From the NCBI GenBank assembly GCA_016748015.1, contig JAAOMT010000197.1:34388-98387 (forward strand): DNA of 64,000 bases, read 5' to 3'. The position numbers were made by a program, and so were the translations under genes. Numbering within the stretch: position 1 is the stretch's first letter; the number at the start of each line of letters is the position of its first letter. Under the pieces are notes generated by a model. The model did no database searches, was not told where the DNA came from, and worked only from the letters and a program-made list of their open reading frames with translations. Shown piece by piece: positions 1 to 13,591 of the stretch. Source of the stretch: Geosiphon pyriformis (lineage: Eukaryota; Glomeromycota; Glomeromycetes; Archaeosporales; Geosiphonaceae).

Positions 1-548
1 AAAAAAAAACAGTATATCAACACAACCCTTGATGCCAATCACGATTTTGATATTGTATATATATATTTTTTTTTTTCTATTTTTATATTCTTTCTATCAC
101 AGGAGTCCTCATTGTCATAAGTTTCTCTATAGATTGACGAGGAAATTTTAGAATTTGTCTTAAAATATTTGCAGTAAAATTTATCGTTAATAAGTGGGAG
201 AATTAACCCATGAACTTAACATAAAACAATATTAAAGAGAGAAAGAGAAAGAGAGAGAGATATATATATATGAGAAATTGATTTTTTGATAAGGGGAAGT
301 TTCGTTCATCTTTGAAATAATTGATTATACTGTTCTTGATTTCTTAAAAAGAAATTCGTTTAAGTTGGTTAGTTGGTAGAAGCTGGTAGAGAGGTAATAG
401 AAAAAAATCGATAATTTGAAACGAGACATGCAAAAACACGGTTTAAAAGAATTTCATTTACCTACAATTTAATCTCGTGCGAGTTTTTAAAAAATCCCAA
501 ATAAAAAGAATCATACATATAGCTCATTCTGAATTTGAATTTACTAAA
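1..548. other. Gene-free 5' flank
   Basis: This AT-rich stretch holds no open frame I can support. It contains short TA runs (about 57-66 and 261-271) and a GA-rich run at 238-262. A splice-acceptor-like tract followed by a short open stretch ending in TAA lies near 105-130 and could be the last exon of a gene entering from the left, but nothing confirms this. The last part is presumably the promoter and leader of the gene starting at 549. Confidence 0.4.
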
Positions 549-928
549 ATGTCATCATCATATACAAAGCATCTTGACTCGCGAGCTAACTTCGTGATAA
601 GTAATGAGATTCCTCTTTCACCACCATCAACATCCCGAATTTCTGGGGTTTCCTTATTAACACGTTCACAAATATCTGAAGAAACCCTTTCTCGTACTTC
701 CAATTTCACATCATATTCAAATCTTGTCAACACATCTTCAACATCCATAATGCAAATATTTTCACCAAGCAGCATTCTTCTCATCATTTTGATCATTTTG
801 ATCATTTTTTTCTCTCTGACATTCCTTTCTTGCTTTATTTTTTCATTTCGCCAAAAACGACGAAGGCGAAGTAACAAAATTATGGCCCATAATCAGTACC
901 AAAATAATCGATATAAGCGTAATAACAC

Positions 929-959
<31 letters not shown>

Positions 960-1514
960 AATAATAATAATAATAATTTGATACCATTAGCAGTAGTTTC
1001 TCGAACTCTTGACATTGAAGAAATGGAAAAATCCTCAATTACCTCCACGAAGCTCAGTAAATCAAACAATCGAAAAGAAATATTAAACAAACTCAAATCG
1101 TTACATATTTTGAGAGGAATAAAACGAATTAAAAATTATCATGGAAATAAAATTTTGGAAAGACCTACATCCAAGGATTTAGGACATCGCCCTTTACAAC
1201 TTTTACAAATGAAACAACAACAACAACAACAACAAGAAGAAGAAGAAGAAGAAGAAGAAGAAAATAATCAAAGCCTTCAATGTGAAAGTGTGAATAAGGT
1301 CATAGATGTTCTTGAACCAGCTGTAATAAGACAAAGTTTTATTTTAGTCGAGAGTGACAGTAGTAAAATTATTGATATATCGGAAATGATTAAGAACGAT
1401 GAGGAAGATGAAATTTGTGATGACGAAGTTCCCTCTATCACAATGGTTGATATCATCAAAATGATTAAAACCGAGTATCATAGTAAAGAATTTATCAAAG
1501 AATTAAAAGTTTGA
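549..1514 (+). CDS. Poly-Asn/poly-Gln/poly-Glu single-pass membrane protein candidate
   Basis: I do not recognise this protein. The frame stays open further upstream, but the first ATG is at 549, giving 321 residues. Residues 1-75 are rich in Ser and Thr. Residues about 76-99 form a strongly hydrophobic stretch of Ile, Leu and Phe followed at once by a basic cluster (RQKRRRR), which is how a single-pass membrane segment with a cytosolic basic stop-transfer signal looks. A run of about 16 Asn follows near residues 128-143, encoded first by AAC and then by AAT. Near the C-terminal third a Gln run encoded by CAA passes directly into a Glu run encoded by GAA. The remaining C-terminus is acidic and charged. 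There is no visible intron and the gene ends in TGA. The low-complexity tracts make it partly microsatellite-derived, so it could also be a fast-evolving lineage-specific gene. Role unknown. Confidence 0.55.
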
Positions 1515-3009
1515 TAAGGGAATATTTTTTAAAAGTATTTCTCGTAATCAATAGATATTTTAATTAGGATAGAAATTGACCAGTTTTTTAATATATCTTA
1601 TTTTATTTTTTTTTATCGCAAACAAACAAAATTTATGAAATGAACATATTTGGGACTTTTTTTTTTTTTTTTTAGCCGTCAAATTTTATTTAAAAAAACA
1701 ATCTCTTAAAAAAAATCCTCTTTGAAAATTTCTCAATCACGTCCCAAAATTTGAATAATGTAGGTAAAACATTTCAATCTCTAAAACAGCGGATTTATTT
1801 ATTTATTTATTCATTTATTCATTCATTTATTTATTTATCTATTTATTTATTTATTATCATCATACTGTATATTTTTAAGATCTTTTTCATTGGGATTTAA
1901 AAGAAAAAAAGTTCCTTTAGTAAACTTTCAAAAAAGGGGGGGGGGGTTGTACCTATTTTCGATCCACTTTTTACAAAATTCGATAAAAAAAAATTATATG
2001 ATTAAAAAAAATTTTTTTTTTTTAAATAAATAAATTATCTAAAAAATAATATATGTTAAAAAGGTTTTAAATATATATATATATATTTAAAAAAATGTTC
2101 AATTAAAACTTTTGTATGGTACTCTTTTCTTCTTGGTACCTCTGTCTGATTTTTTTTCATTAAACTATTTTTGAACACCATTATTAATGAATTAGACAAA
2201 AAGTCTCATTTTTTAAAAAATAAATTATAAATTATATACCGTATTCATAATGACAAGATTTTTGTAAAAAGGGGAATTTTGTCTATTTTGAAATTTCTGT
2301 TATTTAGACAAGATAAATGAAAACGAACTCTTGAAGTTTTGGTTTTATTCAAGACTTTGACAGAAGATGATCAGTATACCAATCAATTCAAAAATCTTTG
2401 AAAATTTTTTTTTAAGGATAACAATCGTAGGTTATTCCAATTTCTTTTGAAATAAATCAGAACCCCAAGCGGCTCATTGATCAAATCAATATATGATGAC
2501 TGTAATGGTTGAGAAAATAAAACTATTAGCAAAATATGACATATGTATAAAAGTAAAAAAGTATTGATTTCATAAATTTATTAATAAAATGTAAATTTTT
2601 TGGTTTTAAATTGATTTTTTTGGTTAAAAAAATGGTTTTATTAAATATATTAAATAAATTCTTTATTATTTTATGGTATATTTTTAAAAAACTGCCTATT
2701 TCAGTTGTAACAAAATTAATTCCATAGACTTTTTCTTCGAAATACTTGAACATCACCTTTTGGTTTTCACAAAAATTAATATATATATATATATATATAT
2801 TTGAGTTTCAAAGAAAATTAACCAGGTTTGTTTTACAAAAAAGATTCTTAGTGGCAAATGAATGAAAAATAGATAAACTATGAATAATAGAAAATTTCAG
2901 AGATGTTTTGTAGAGTTTTTCCCAACATATCAATTGTTGAGAATTTAAGATTTTTTTTATGTGTCAAGTTGATGATTTTTATATGAAAATCGGCCGTCTT
3001 TGGTCTCAA
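1515..3009. other. AT-rich intergenic region
   Basis: I see no gene here. The stretch holds simple repeats: a T run at 1657-1672, a TTTA/TTCA tetranucleotide array at about 1796-1856, a G run near 1936-1946 and a TA run near 2780-2800. A 76-codon frame on the minus strand at 2526-2756 is made of Lys, Asn, Phe and Ile only and looks like chance in AT-rich DNA. The right end contains the 3' flank of the minus-strand gene that stops at 3010. Confidence 0.5.
1796..1856. repeat. TTTA-type tetranucleotide microsatellite
   Basis: About 60 bases of imperfect TTTA units with some TTCA variants are visible. They lie in the intergenic region and have no coding meaning. Confidence 0.8.
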
Positions 3010-3487
3010 TCACGATTTGACTTCAACATGTTGCAAAGAAACCCAACCTTGAATCGCCTCACAAATGATGGGATCTTTAGGGATGTGAAAACGGACGAGA
3101 TACCTACCAATCATTCGAGATAAGACGGCCATTGTAAATGTATCTGGAGGACACAACTTCAAGATTTCCCCAGCAATATCGGCATATGTCATTTGCTTTA
3201 TTTTAGTTCGTCGGTTGAAACATCGAATAAATTCTTCGTTCAATTCCTCACGTTCCTTGTCTGTCCAAAATTCTCCAGGTAACCTAGAAACTTGAGGCAC
3301 TTTCGGGAGTACCTCGCTTTGAATGGGTTGAACTGCCACTTTCACGGGAATTGGTGTGACCGGAGAAGGTGGCGAGATCATGAGACTCTGACCTAGTTTT
3401 TGTAGGCCAATATCTCTCATTGATGGTGAAAGATCAAGAGTAGGGTCTCTGGGTCCATTCTTTGGAGTAGACATTCCGTCAGTATGC

Positions 3488-3558
<71 letters not shown>

Positions 3559-4603
3559 GTTATTATTGTTATTATTATTGTTATTGTTATTATTATTATT
3601 ATTGTTATTATTATTACAATCAGCATGAAGGGTTGCAAGTTCAGTGAAACCATCGAGTGTAATTTCGGATGGATTCAGATGATCATTAGTTCCTTTGGTT
3701 TTAGGAATTGATAACGCATTTTCTGGGCTTTTTTGATCTTGGACGGATTTGATCCTTTGAACACTAATTGGATCGAGACCTTCAATTACATCTCCCACAA
3801 GGTGTCCAATCCTTGACATCGGCATCTCTTCCATATCTTCTAAAGCTTCCTTGAAATGTTGAAAGCCAATAGCGACCTCGTTACAAGCATAAGACATCTT
3901 TGAAAGAAAATGTACCAATTTTTTTTTTCAAATTAAAAAAAGACTTTTTCAAACACTTTGTTGATGACATTAAAATTAAACCAATACATACAGCTTGAAA
4001 TTTCCTTGCAAATTTTTGCACTAATGATAATTCAAATTCCATCGAATTATCAACTCGGGGAAGAGATCCATTTGAATTTCGATCTTCAAATGATGATCTT
4101 GATTTACCATTTTGCAGACAATATTCCCAATTATTCTGAAAATCCCTGTTTAAAGGTACGTTCTGTAATGGGGTTTCTTGTGGTGTATTCTGCATTTCTT
4201 TTCTTTGGAGTTCATTCTCAGATTCTCTACCTGGAGAAAGATCCAAATCTTCAGAATTTGACTGTCCATTCTGAAAATCTCTATTTGGAGATGTAGTCAG
4301 AAATCGTGTTTTCTGCAGTATGTTACCATTGCTTGAATCTGTTAAGTTAAAGTCGGGAAACATTTGGGTCGTGAAATAATTGTTTCGTATCTCAACAGGA
4401 GGAGTTTGAGGAGTATTTGGCTTTGTACGTTTAGGTGTTCGAGGATCTTGAGGTGAAGTACTAGTAGCCGAATTCGAAGCTAAAGAACCATTTAAAACTC
4501 CATAGACGATCGGTTTTCCGTTAGGTGTAATACAATTTTTAACGACGGGTGGGTAGTGGTCCGAACAAGTGGAACGTTTTGAGGGCGTTGATCGATGATT
4601 CAT
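3010..4603 (-). CDS. Unrecognised poly-Asn protein, two exons
   Basis: The gene starts at ATG 4603 and has exon 1 at 3992-4603 and exon 2 at 3010-3897. A 94-base intron at 3898-3991 starts GTATGT and ends AAG. Both exons are whole codons (204 and 296 with the stop), so the phase is kept and the product is 499 residues. The N-terminal half is rich in Ser, Pro, Asn and Gln and repeats short QNG/RDFQN-like phrases. A run of about 43 Asn sits near residues 299-342, encoded by AAT with scattered AAC. The best-ordered part is the last 90 residues, with aromatic and charged positions (FWTDKEREELNEEF, then MTYADIAGEILKLCPPDTF, then IGRYLVRFHIPKDP), which could be a small helical domain. I do not recognise the family. 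A nuclear or regulatory role would be a guess. Confidence 0.65.
3484..3617. repeat. ATT/GTT trinucleotide tract encoding poly-Asn
   Basis: About 130 bases of ATT with scattered GTT units are read on the minus strand as AAT and AAC, both Asn. The tract is inside exon 2 of the gene at 3010-4603. Because the interruptions are synonymous, it keeps a pure Asn run at protein level. Confidence 0.9.
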
Positions 4604-5650
4604 TTTTCTGATTATTTGTTACAAAAGAAATTTTTTTTTTGATAAATGAGGTAGAATAAAAAAAAATTTTCAAGCACTAATTGTGAAGGTGAAGTGATAT
4701 CTAGATTATGGGAGAAACCCTTTTTTTTATATTGATAATTCAAAAAAGATGGATAAGACTAATCCTAATTGGGGACTTAATCATCGATGTGTAACTTATG
4801 TTGAGCGGCTGTCCAAAGAGTTAACTGGTAAGTTGATCAATGGGAATCTCAATGTTCTCTGTAATTTTTTATATTATATGTATTTTTTTTTTCTCTCTTA
4901 AATGTACAAATTTAAAGGGAGGTTTTTTTTTTTGCATTAAAAAAAATTAATTTGATGATTGCAACTAATGTGATGATGCTTAATTGTCACATGATTTTAA
5001 CTTTTAAATCATATAATCACAATTTAATTTAAATTGCAATCTCATCTTTTTTTATTAATGATTAAAATCTTTTTTTTTTCTGTTAATTGAACTATTCATT
5101 AATACAATTTTTTAATTAATTTTCAAAAAAGAAATTTTTTTTAGATCTTTTAAATGTGTAAACATTAGCATCATGAAACACTTTTTTTTAAAAAAAAAAA
5201 CGTTCGAGTTTTAAGTAATTGTTCAGACTGTATTATAATATGCTTGGTTTGACTGATTGTATATAAATTCTAAATAGCGTAATGTTTGATTTCAGTTATT
5301 CCATGATTAATTACAGATCAATTTTGACAATTCCAAAGGCTAAATTCTTAAAATAAAATCGAAATCCGAAATCCGAAATAGCATATTTTTTATTAATTCA
5401 ATTTCATAAGCTTCTTTTAATAATGAAGTTTGTTATAAGCCAAAATTTGTTTATTTAAATTATTTACAGTAGGATTTGTGATAAATGAATATTATTAATA
5501 TCAAACTGAATAGTTTGGCTTTTTTTTTAAAAAAAAAATCACCATAATTCAAAAATATAAAATAAAATGTTTTCTGTTTCTCTTCAAATAATAATAATAA
5601 TAATCAATATTAAAAGCTCAAATATTTTATTTCCTCTTGCCTAGTACCAC
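4604..5650. other. Intergenic region with a possible short exon
   Basis: Most of this kilobase is AT-rich with no clear gene. It contains the upstream region of the minus-strand gene that starts at 4603. On the plus strand an ATG at 4750 opens a frame beginning MDKTNPNWGLNHRCVTYVER, and a good splice donor (GTAAGT) follows near 4828. That would suit a divergent first exon, but I found no convincing second exon downstream, so I do not call a gene. Confidence 0.35.
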
Positions 5651-6299
5651 TTAATTATCGAAATGTTCATGATCAAACAATCGGTGGGCACCAGCTTCTG
5701 CCGACAATACGACAATTGTTGGGTCGACATTAGGTAACGCGAATCGTTGTAATAGATGATGAGCTTCTTGTGCTGCTGTGGCACGTATATTATCGATTGC
5801 TTTGTGATGATGGGAGGGAAATGAGGATAAATTTTTCAGGTATTCGTAGTGAATTCTTACCGCCTAATTGAAATAAATTAATTTGAAATTGAATTAATTC
5901 GGGCGTTTTATTTGATTATAGAAAATGAAAGTGGTAAAAGAAGTTTAAAGTTTTATGAATAAAACCTTACTTTATAGGCAGCGGCACCAGCGATTACAGC
6001 AGGTGTAATTGGAAATCGTGGATCTGGACCCCAAACGTAGATTTGATTATAGTAGTGTTCCATTTGAGCTGTTTCACATGATGAAAAGAATATATATATA
6101 TTAATTGACAAGGAATTCATAAGAATCAGCAAAAATCCCAATACTCCAGTTTCAAAGATCATGTTTCAAAGACATATCAAATTAAATAACATTATTTACC
6201 TGGATCAGAACCGAATGCATTCGGTACAAACGCGTCAAATCCACGCAAGTTTTGACCATAGGCTGTTTCGTTATGTTCTATCGTTGTTGTGGATAGCAT
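5651..6299 (-). CDS. Small DUF3759/CipC-like protein candidate, three exons
   Basis: Exons are 6200-6299, 5971-6068 and 5651-5863, with introns GTAAAT to CAG and GTAAGG to TAG. Phases add up (100, 98 and 213 bases) and give 136 residues. The centre reads PAVIAGAAAYKAVRIHYEY, followed by a His-rich turn and a helix-like segment rich in Ala. This resembles the core of the fungal DUF3759 family (CipC-like proteins), in which an invariant AGAAA motif is followed by a Tyr/His-rich helix. I make the match from memory of the family pattern, so it is tentative. No signal peptide or membrane segment is visible. In ascomycetes CipC-like proteins are soluble and induced by antibiotic stress or during hyphal growth; no role is known here. 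Confidence 0.55.
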
Positions 6300-9620
<3,321 letters not shown>

Positions 9621-11411
9621 TTAATATTCAAATCTATCTGAGCGTGAGGATTTTTTGATCGGCGATAATATCTGTCGGAAACTATCCATTTGGGGTCCAC
9701 TCTATAACATATAAAGAATAAAGAATGAACTTTGAAATAAATCTATCGATTCTCAATATATTCCCACTAACCTTTTGATCGTCGAGAAAGCCCTCTTTGG
9801 AAACACAAGTCGATTTGACAACTGCTTCTAATGTGAGATGCCAACCAGGCTGCTTCTTCTGTAATTCTTCGATTGTTTCGATCCTACCAGGTTTCCCATC
9901 TCCAGTTATCCAGGGGCAATAATGTTTATGTTCAGACTGTACATCGAATAAGCGTTGATCGGCATGTTTAGGAACTCCTTCAATTTCTACAAAATCATCA
10001 TTGGGAATTGAGTTTTTGAAGTTATCCAAATTTTGAAGTCTTTCTTTTTGTGATCTCTCGTCAAGCGCAGAGTGTTCTTGCATATGATGAACCGTAGTTG
10101 AATCTTGTTCATTTATTTTAAATCCTGGTTCAAACACTATTTGATCTTCACTTATTTGGTTCATAGATTGGGTTTGCTTTAAAAATCCAGATGTCCGATT
10201 AGCCGTCAAATTTTCTCGCTCTTTTGCTATGTTGCGAAAATTGATGACAGCACAACGGCGGAAACAAAGTTTACACTGAATGACATCTAAGGTATTCAAC
10301 ACATGCTGATATTCCCAACCAAACAATGATAAACATCCAGCAGTTGAGGCAATAAGTGGATCGATCGACTCCTCTAAACGAAGAGCTTCGAACACAGTAT
10401 GGGTAAATTCCTCCGTCTGATTATGGATATCATGAGGGAGAAAAAGATGAGTAATTTATTCAATATAAATATATTGGTCACAGAACGTACAAGATTGGTC
10501 TTGATAACAGGAAGCTTGTCTTTTAACTTCAACATTTCATGTGCTCTATGTTGAAATCCTTGAACAGCATGATCCCATCGAAGTCGCCTAAACCTGTAGA
10601 TTTCATCTTTTTAACGTAGGAAATTTAAAATCAACATAATCATAAATTGGGATTGTTTAGCATATAAATGATCATTATTACAATTCATACGAACCTGTGC
10701 ACGGGTTGCTACCCCAAGAACAATGTTCGAAATGTGCGGTGGACAATTTTTTGTGATACTTTTCTTCTTGTTGTTTAGCTTGAGACCAAAAGAAGTTTAA
10801 ATATCTTGGTGATGGGTCAAATTATTCAAGATTTAAAGGAAATGGAATAATTACCTATTTCTTCATCTCTAACCCCAGAGTAAGTAATTTCTACCTCAGC
10901 GGTACAGGTTACGCATTGGAGCTTGTTATTGTAGATATTTTCCCACCCATATCTGGCACATTCTGGGGGGCTCAGGCAATGAGGTTTGCCGTACCATGTG
11001 GAGTCGTAAATCATAGGAGTTAAGAATATTTAAGAAGCTAACTAAACTTGTTTCCAAAAGACTCTAATCTTCAAGAAAAGGATATATCGTATGTTGAAAG
11101 ACGTTCCATGAAGCTTTTATAGTCGGTAGGGTTATAAGAAACTTTTACTTTACTTTCGCGATCCAACATGTCCTGGTAATTTGCACGAGTAACTCGCATG
11201 ATCTTTCGCCTTTATTCCAGAAGAAAAATTAAAATCTTTACTTTTCAAACATTTAAATTGAAAGACGCGTGTCTTATAGTTACTTGGGTTCTATATTGAC
11301 ATTTTCGTCAATAGGTTCAGTCATCTCTTTAAAAAGAGATAATACTTCGTCTAATTTCCTTTTTGTCGCATGATCGAGACTGGTGGGCATAGAACCCTCA
11401 ATATTGTCCAT
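9621..11411 (-). CDS. C3HC zinc-finger protein (Rsm1/NIPA/ZC3HC1 type)
   Basis: Seven exons give 439 residues: 11284-11411, 11086-11209, 10855-11005, 10691-10778, 10491-10593, 9772-10416 and 9621-9701. All junctions keep phase. The first zf-C3HC domain begins RLSTYD/DSTWYGKPHCLSP, continues through ECARYGWEN, and has Cys115, Cys118, His150 and Cys154 followed by a Trp. The second, Rsm1-type half has Trp231, Cys246, Cys249, His361 and Cys365 (HYCPW) and a spacer of about 110 residues. Members of this family act at the nuclear envelope: fission yeast Rsm1 in mRNA export, and the vertebrate ZC3HC1/NIPA protein at the nuclear basket. The start at 11411 is the first ATG after an upstream in-frame stop. 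Intron 2 (11006-11085) is AT-AC, and the other introns are GT-AG. An ACGCGT box at 11804-11809 lies upstream. Confidence 0.88.
11006..11085 (-). other. U12-type AT-AC intron
   Basis: Read on the minus strand, this 80-base intron starts ATATCCTTTT and ends AC. A branch-site-like TTCTTAAC (11019-11026) sits so that its second A (11020) is 14 bases from the 3' end. These are the three hallmarks of minor-spliceosome introns: the ATATCCTT donor, the (T)TCCTTAAC branch site and a short branch-to-acceptor distance. Removing it joins RLSTYD to DSTWYGKP in phase 0, which restores the conserved start of the zf-C3HC domain. No GT-AG alternative that I tried does so. Confidence 0.85.
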
Positions 11412-12396
11412 ATTTGCAGAGCGATTATAGAGCAAGGTGAGAGGAGAAAGTGATTCAGAGAATCCAGAGTCGCGTAAATCTGGTTCCCAATTATTGTAAA
11501 GGATAAGCTATTTGGAGTTAGTATTGTTTGCAGATTCATTAGTACAAAAAGATCAGGTAGCTTCTCTATTCAGACTAGTACACGTGTTTATTATACATAA
11601 GAACTTCCAAATGGGCTGGGCGTAATTGTTAGTGAATCAATAATGCCCTTTGTCTTTATTATTCTTCAAATGTTTCTTGAATTGATTCGACCTTTCATAA
11701 CCCATATAATAAACCATTTAATTGTAATAAATAATTAGGATGATCCCTCTGCTACAAGTTCCTTTTGATTATCATGATCACATAATCCTCTACAGAATTA
11801 AAAACGCGTCAATATCCCAAAGATCTTTGAGGCCTGAATTTATGATATTCAATTATGATAAAACAAAATCTGAGAGATGTTCAATGGCAATTTGATATCT
11901 AACCTTTTTTTAAAGGTGGTCGGTACTATTTCAGAAGATACAAATATTCTTTATGATGGTATTTCCATGAAAAACTAGTCTCCAGACTTTGGCCTTGATC
12001 ACTTGAAGGTTGGAAACGTTGATCATTTAACCTTTAAAGAAACTCATAAGTCGGTGTTTTTTTTTGGAATAATCATTCTGGGAGAAATCTTGGAATGGTT
12101 GAAATTTTATAAACAATTCATGTCATCATGTTTTGATATTATCGTCATTCCGTCATCTTTTTACACAAACTATGATGGAATCGAAGGAACCTTCATTTTA
12201 TTGTATCATCATTTGAACAGCTGGAAGTAAGGAGGAACTTTTGGTTTTCCAAAAAAAAACTATTGACGATTGGGTAAAAATTAAGATGGGATTTCAAATA
12301 ATATAACGAGATTCTCCCTATCACTCATTAATCTGTCTATAGAATTTAGGGCTGGGTAGACTCCTCACGAATATTTTAGCGACCAAACGAACCAAA
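11412..12396. other. Intergenic region between the RPS11 and C3HC genes
   Basis: This holds the 3' flank of RPS11 and the promoter region of the C3HC gene, both on the minus strand. An ACGCGT box (11804-11809), which is the binding site of MBF-type cell-cycle factors in other fungi, lies about 400 bases before the C3HC start, but single copies of six bases mean little. A 75-codon frame on the plus strand at 12003-12230 has no recognisable features. Confidence 0.45.
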
Positions 12397-13248
12397 TTAA
12401 AATCTACAAGGAAAAATGAGATATCAATCAAGGGCATTGGTAACCGATTAAATAAATAAAGTTTACCTGGTAAATCGTTTAGAACCCTTCTGAACTTTCT
12501 TTTGCACCCTGAGAACATTAAAACGAACAGTCTTGGAAAGAGGACTAATTCATCATCGTCATAAATATATGTTTCAAATTGGTTAGTTAAATGTGAATAT
12601 AGAGCTTACTAAGCAGTCGTCTACCCATTACCATCTTTCATAAATTGAGTCTAACAGCGAAACGTGACAGCACGCTTGCAATATCAAAAAATTATTAAAA
12701 CGATCCGCTTACCGGCATTGCCCTACAGTAACCTGATCGCCGGGCTGATTATAAAAAATTAAATGAATATATTAATATCAGATTAAGAAATCGTTTGAAA
12801 ATATCGGTAAAATACCTCAACCCCAATGAAAGCAGGTGATAAGTGAGCCGCCAAATTCTTGTGACGCTTTTCATAACGATTATATTTGGGAACGTAATGC
12901 AAATATTCACGGCGAACAATTATTGTTCGTTTCATCTTGCTGGAAACGACTACTCCACTCAAAATACGGCCTCTGATCGAAATCTCTCCCGTCCATGGGC
13001 ACTTCTTATCAATGTAATGACCTTCAATAGCCTCCTTGGGTGTTTTGTAACCTAGACCGATATCCTTATACCATCTAAGGTTCTTGGTCTTGGTTTTTTT
13101 GGTAATGATTTTAGGGTTTTGGAAAATTCCATGCTGCTTTTGAAACGCTTTTTCAATCTATAAACCAATGATTTTGGGAGGTAAAATTATTGATAAAGCA
13201 TTCTTCGAAGGTGAAGTAAACTAAAAAAATATTTACCTGTTCAGACAT
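12397..13248 (-). CDS. RPS11: Small ribosomal subunit protein uS17 (RPS11)
   Basis: Five exons encode 156 residues: 13237-13248, 12816-13157, 12713-12744, 12467-12544 and 12397-12403. The first coding exon has only four codons (MSEQ), and the last carries one split codon, Phe and the stop. The protein shows the signature stretches of eukaryotic RPS11: [64 protein letters not shown] and [18 protein letters not shown]. The length matches the usual 155-160. It binds 18S rRNA in the body of the 40S subunit and is essential for translation. It shares a 343-base upstream region with the divergent mitofusin gene. I have high confidence in the family and good confidence in the exon ends, because all phases add up and all introns are GT-AG. 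Confidence 0.95.
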
Positions 13249-13591
13249 GTTGCATAAGGTGAATAACAATTGTAAAAATGAAAAAAACTTTTATAGTGGA
13301 TTTCGGTTGAATCTTGTCGGTCTCCCTCACTCGGATCTCAATTTAACTAACCTAGCCCGTGATCCTGACAAATAGTACCTATTGGTAAACGCCACTTCGG
13401 ACCTAAATCTGATCTCTTTTTTTATTATGATTTTTTTTTTTTCCCAATGGCTTAACCTGTCATCCCACATACACACATAAAATCATAGGATTAGTTCACA
13501 TCTCCCGTGTTTTTCCGTATAATTTTTTCGTTTGGGAAGCTCCACTAGCATACCTACATGGTGATCACTCTTCTTAAATCCTATAAGAGAC
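13249..13591. promoter_or_regulatory. Divergent promoter region of RPS11 and the mitofusin gene
   Basis: The 343 bases between the two ATG codons must hold both promoters. They contain a pyrimidine/T tract at about 13418-13443 and are less AT-rich than most non-coding DNA here. I see no convincing TATA box. No particular factor site can be assigned from sequence alone. Confidence 0.5.

Noticed and set aside
2526-2756. 76-codon minus-strand frame
   Set aside because: Almost only Lys, Asn, Phe and Ile, as expected for random AT-rich DNA.
3417-3711. Ile-rich frames on both strands across the ATT tract
   Set aside because: They are shifted readings of the Asn-coding microsatellite in the gene at 3010-4603.
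12003-12230. 75-codon plus-strand frame between the C3HC and RPS11 genes
   Set aside because: No recognisable features and a composition fitting chance in the 3' flank of RPS11.
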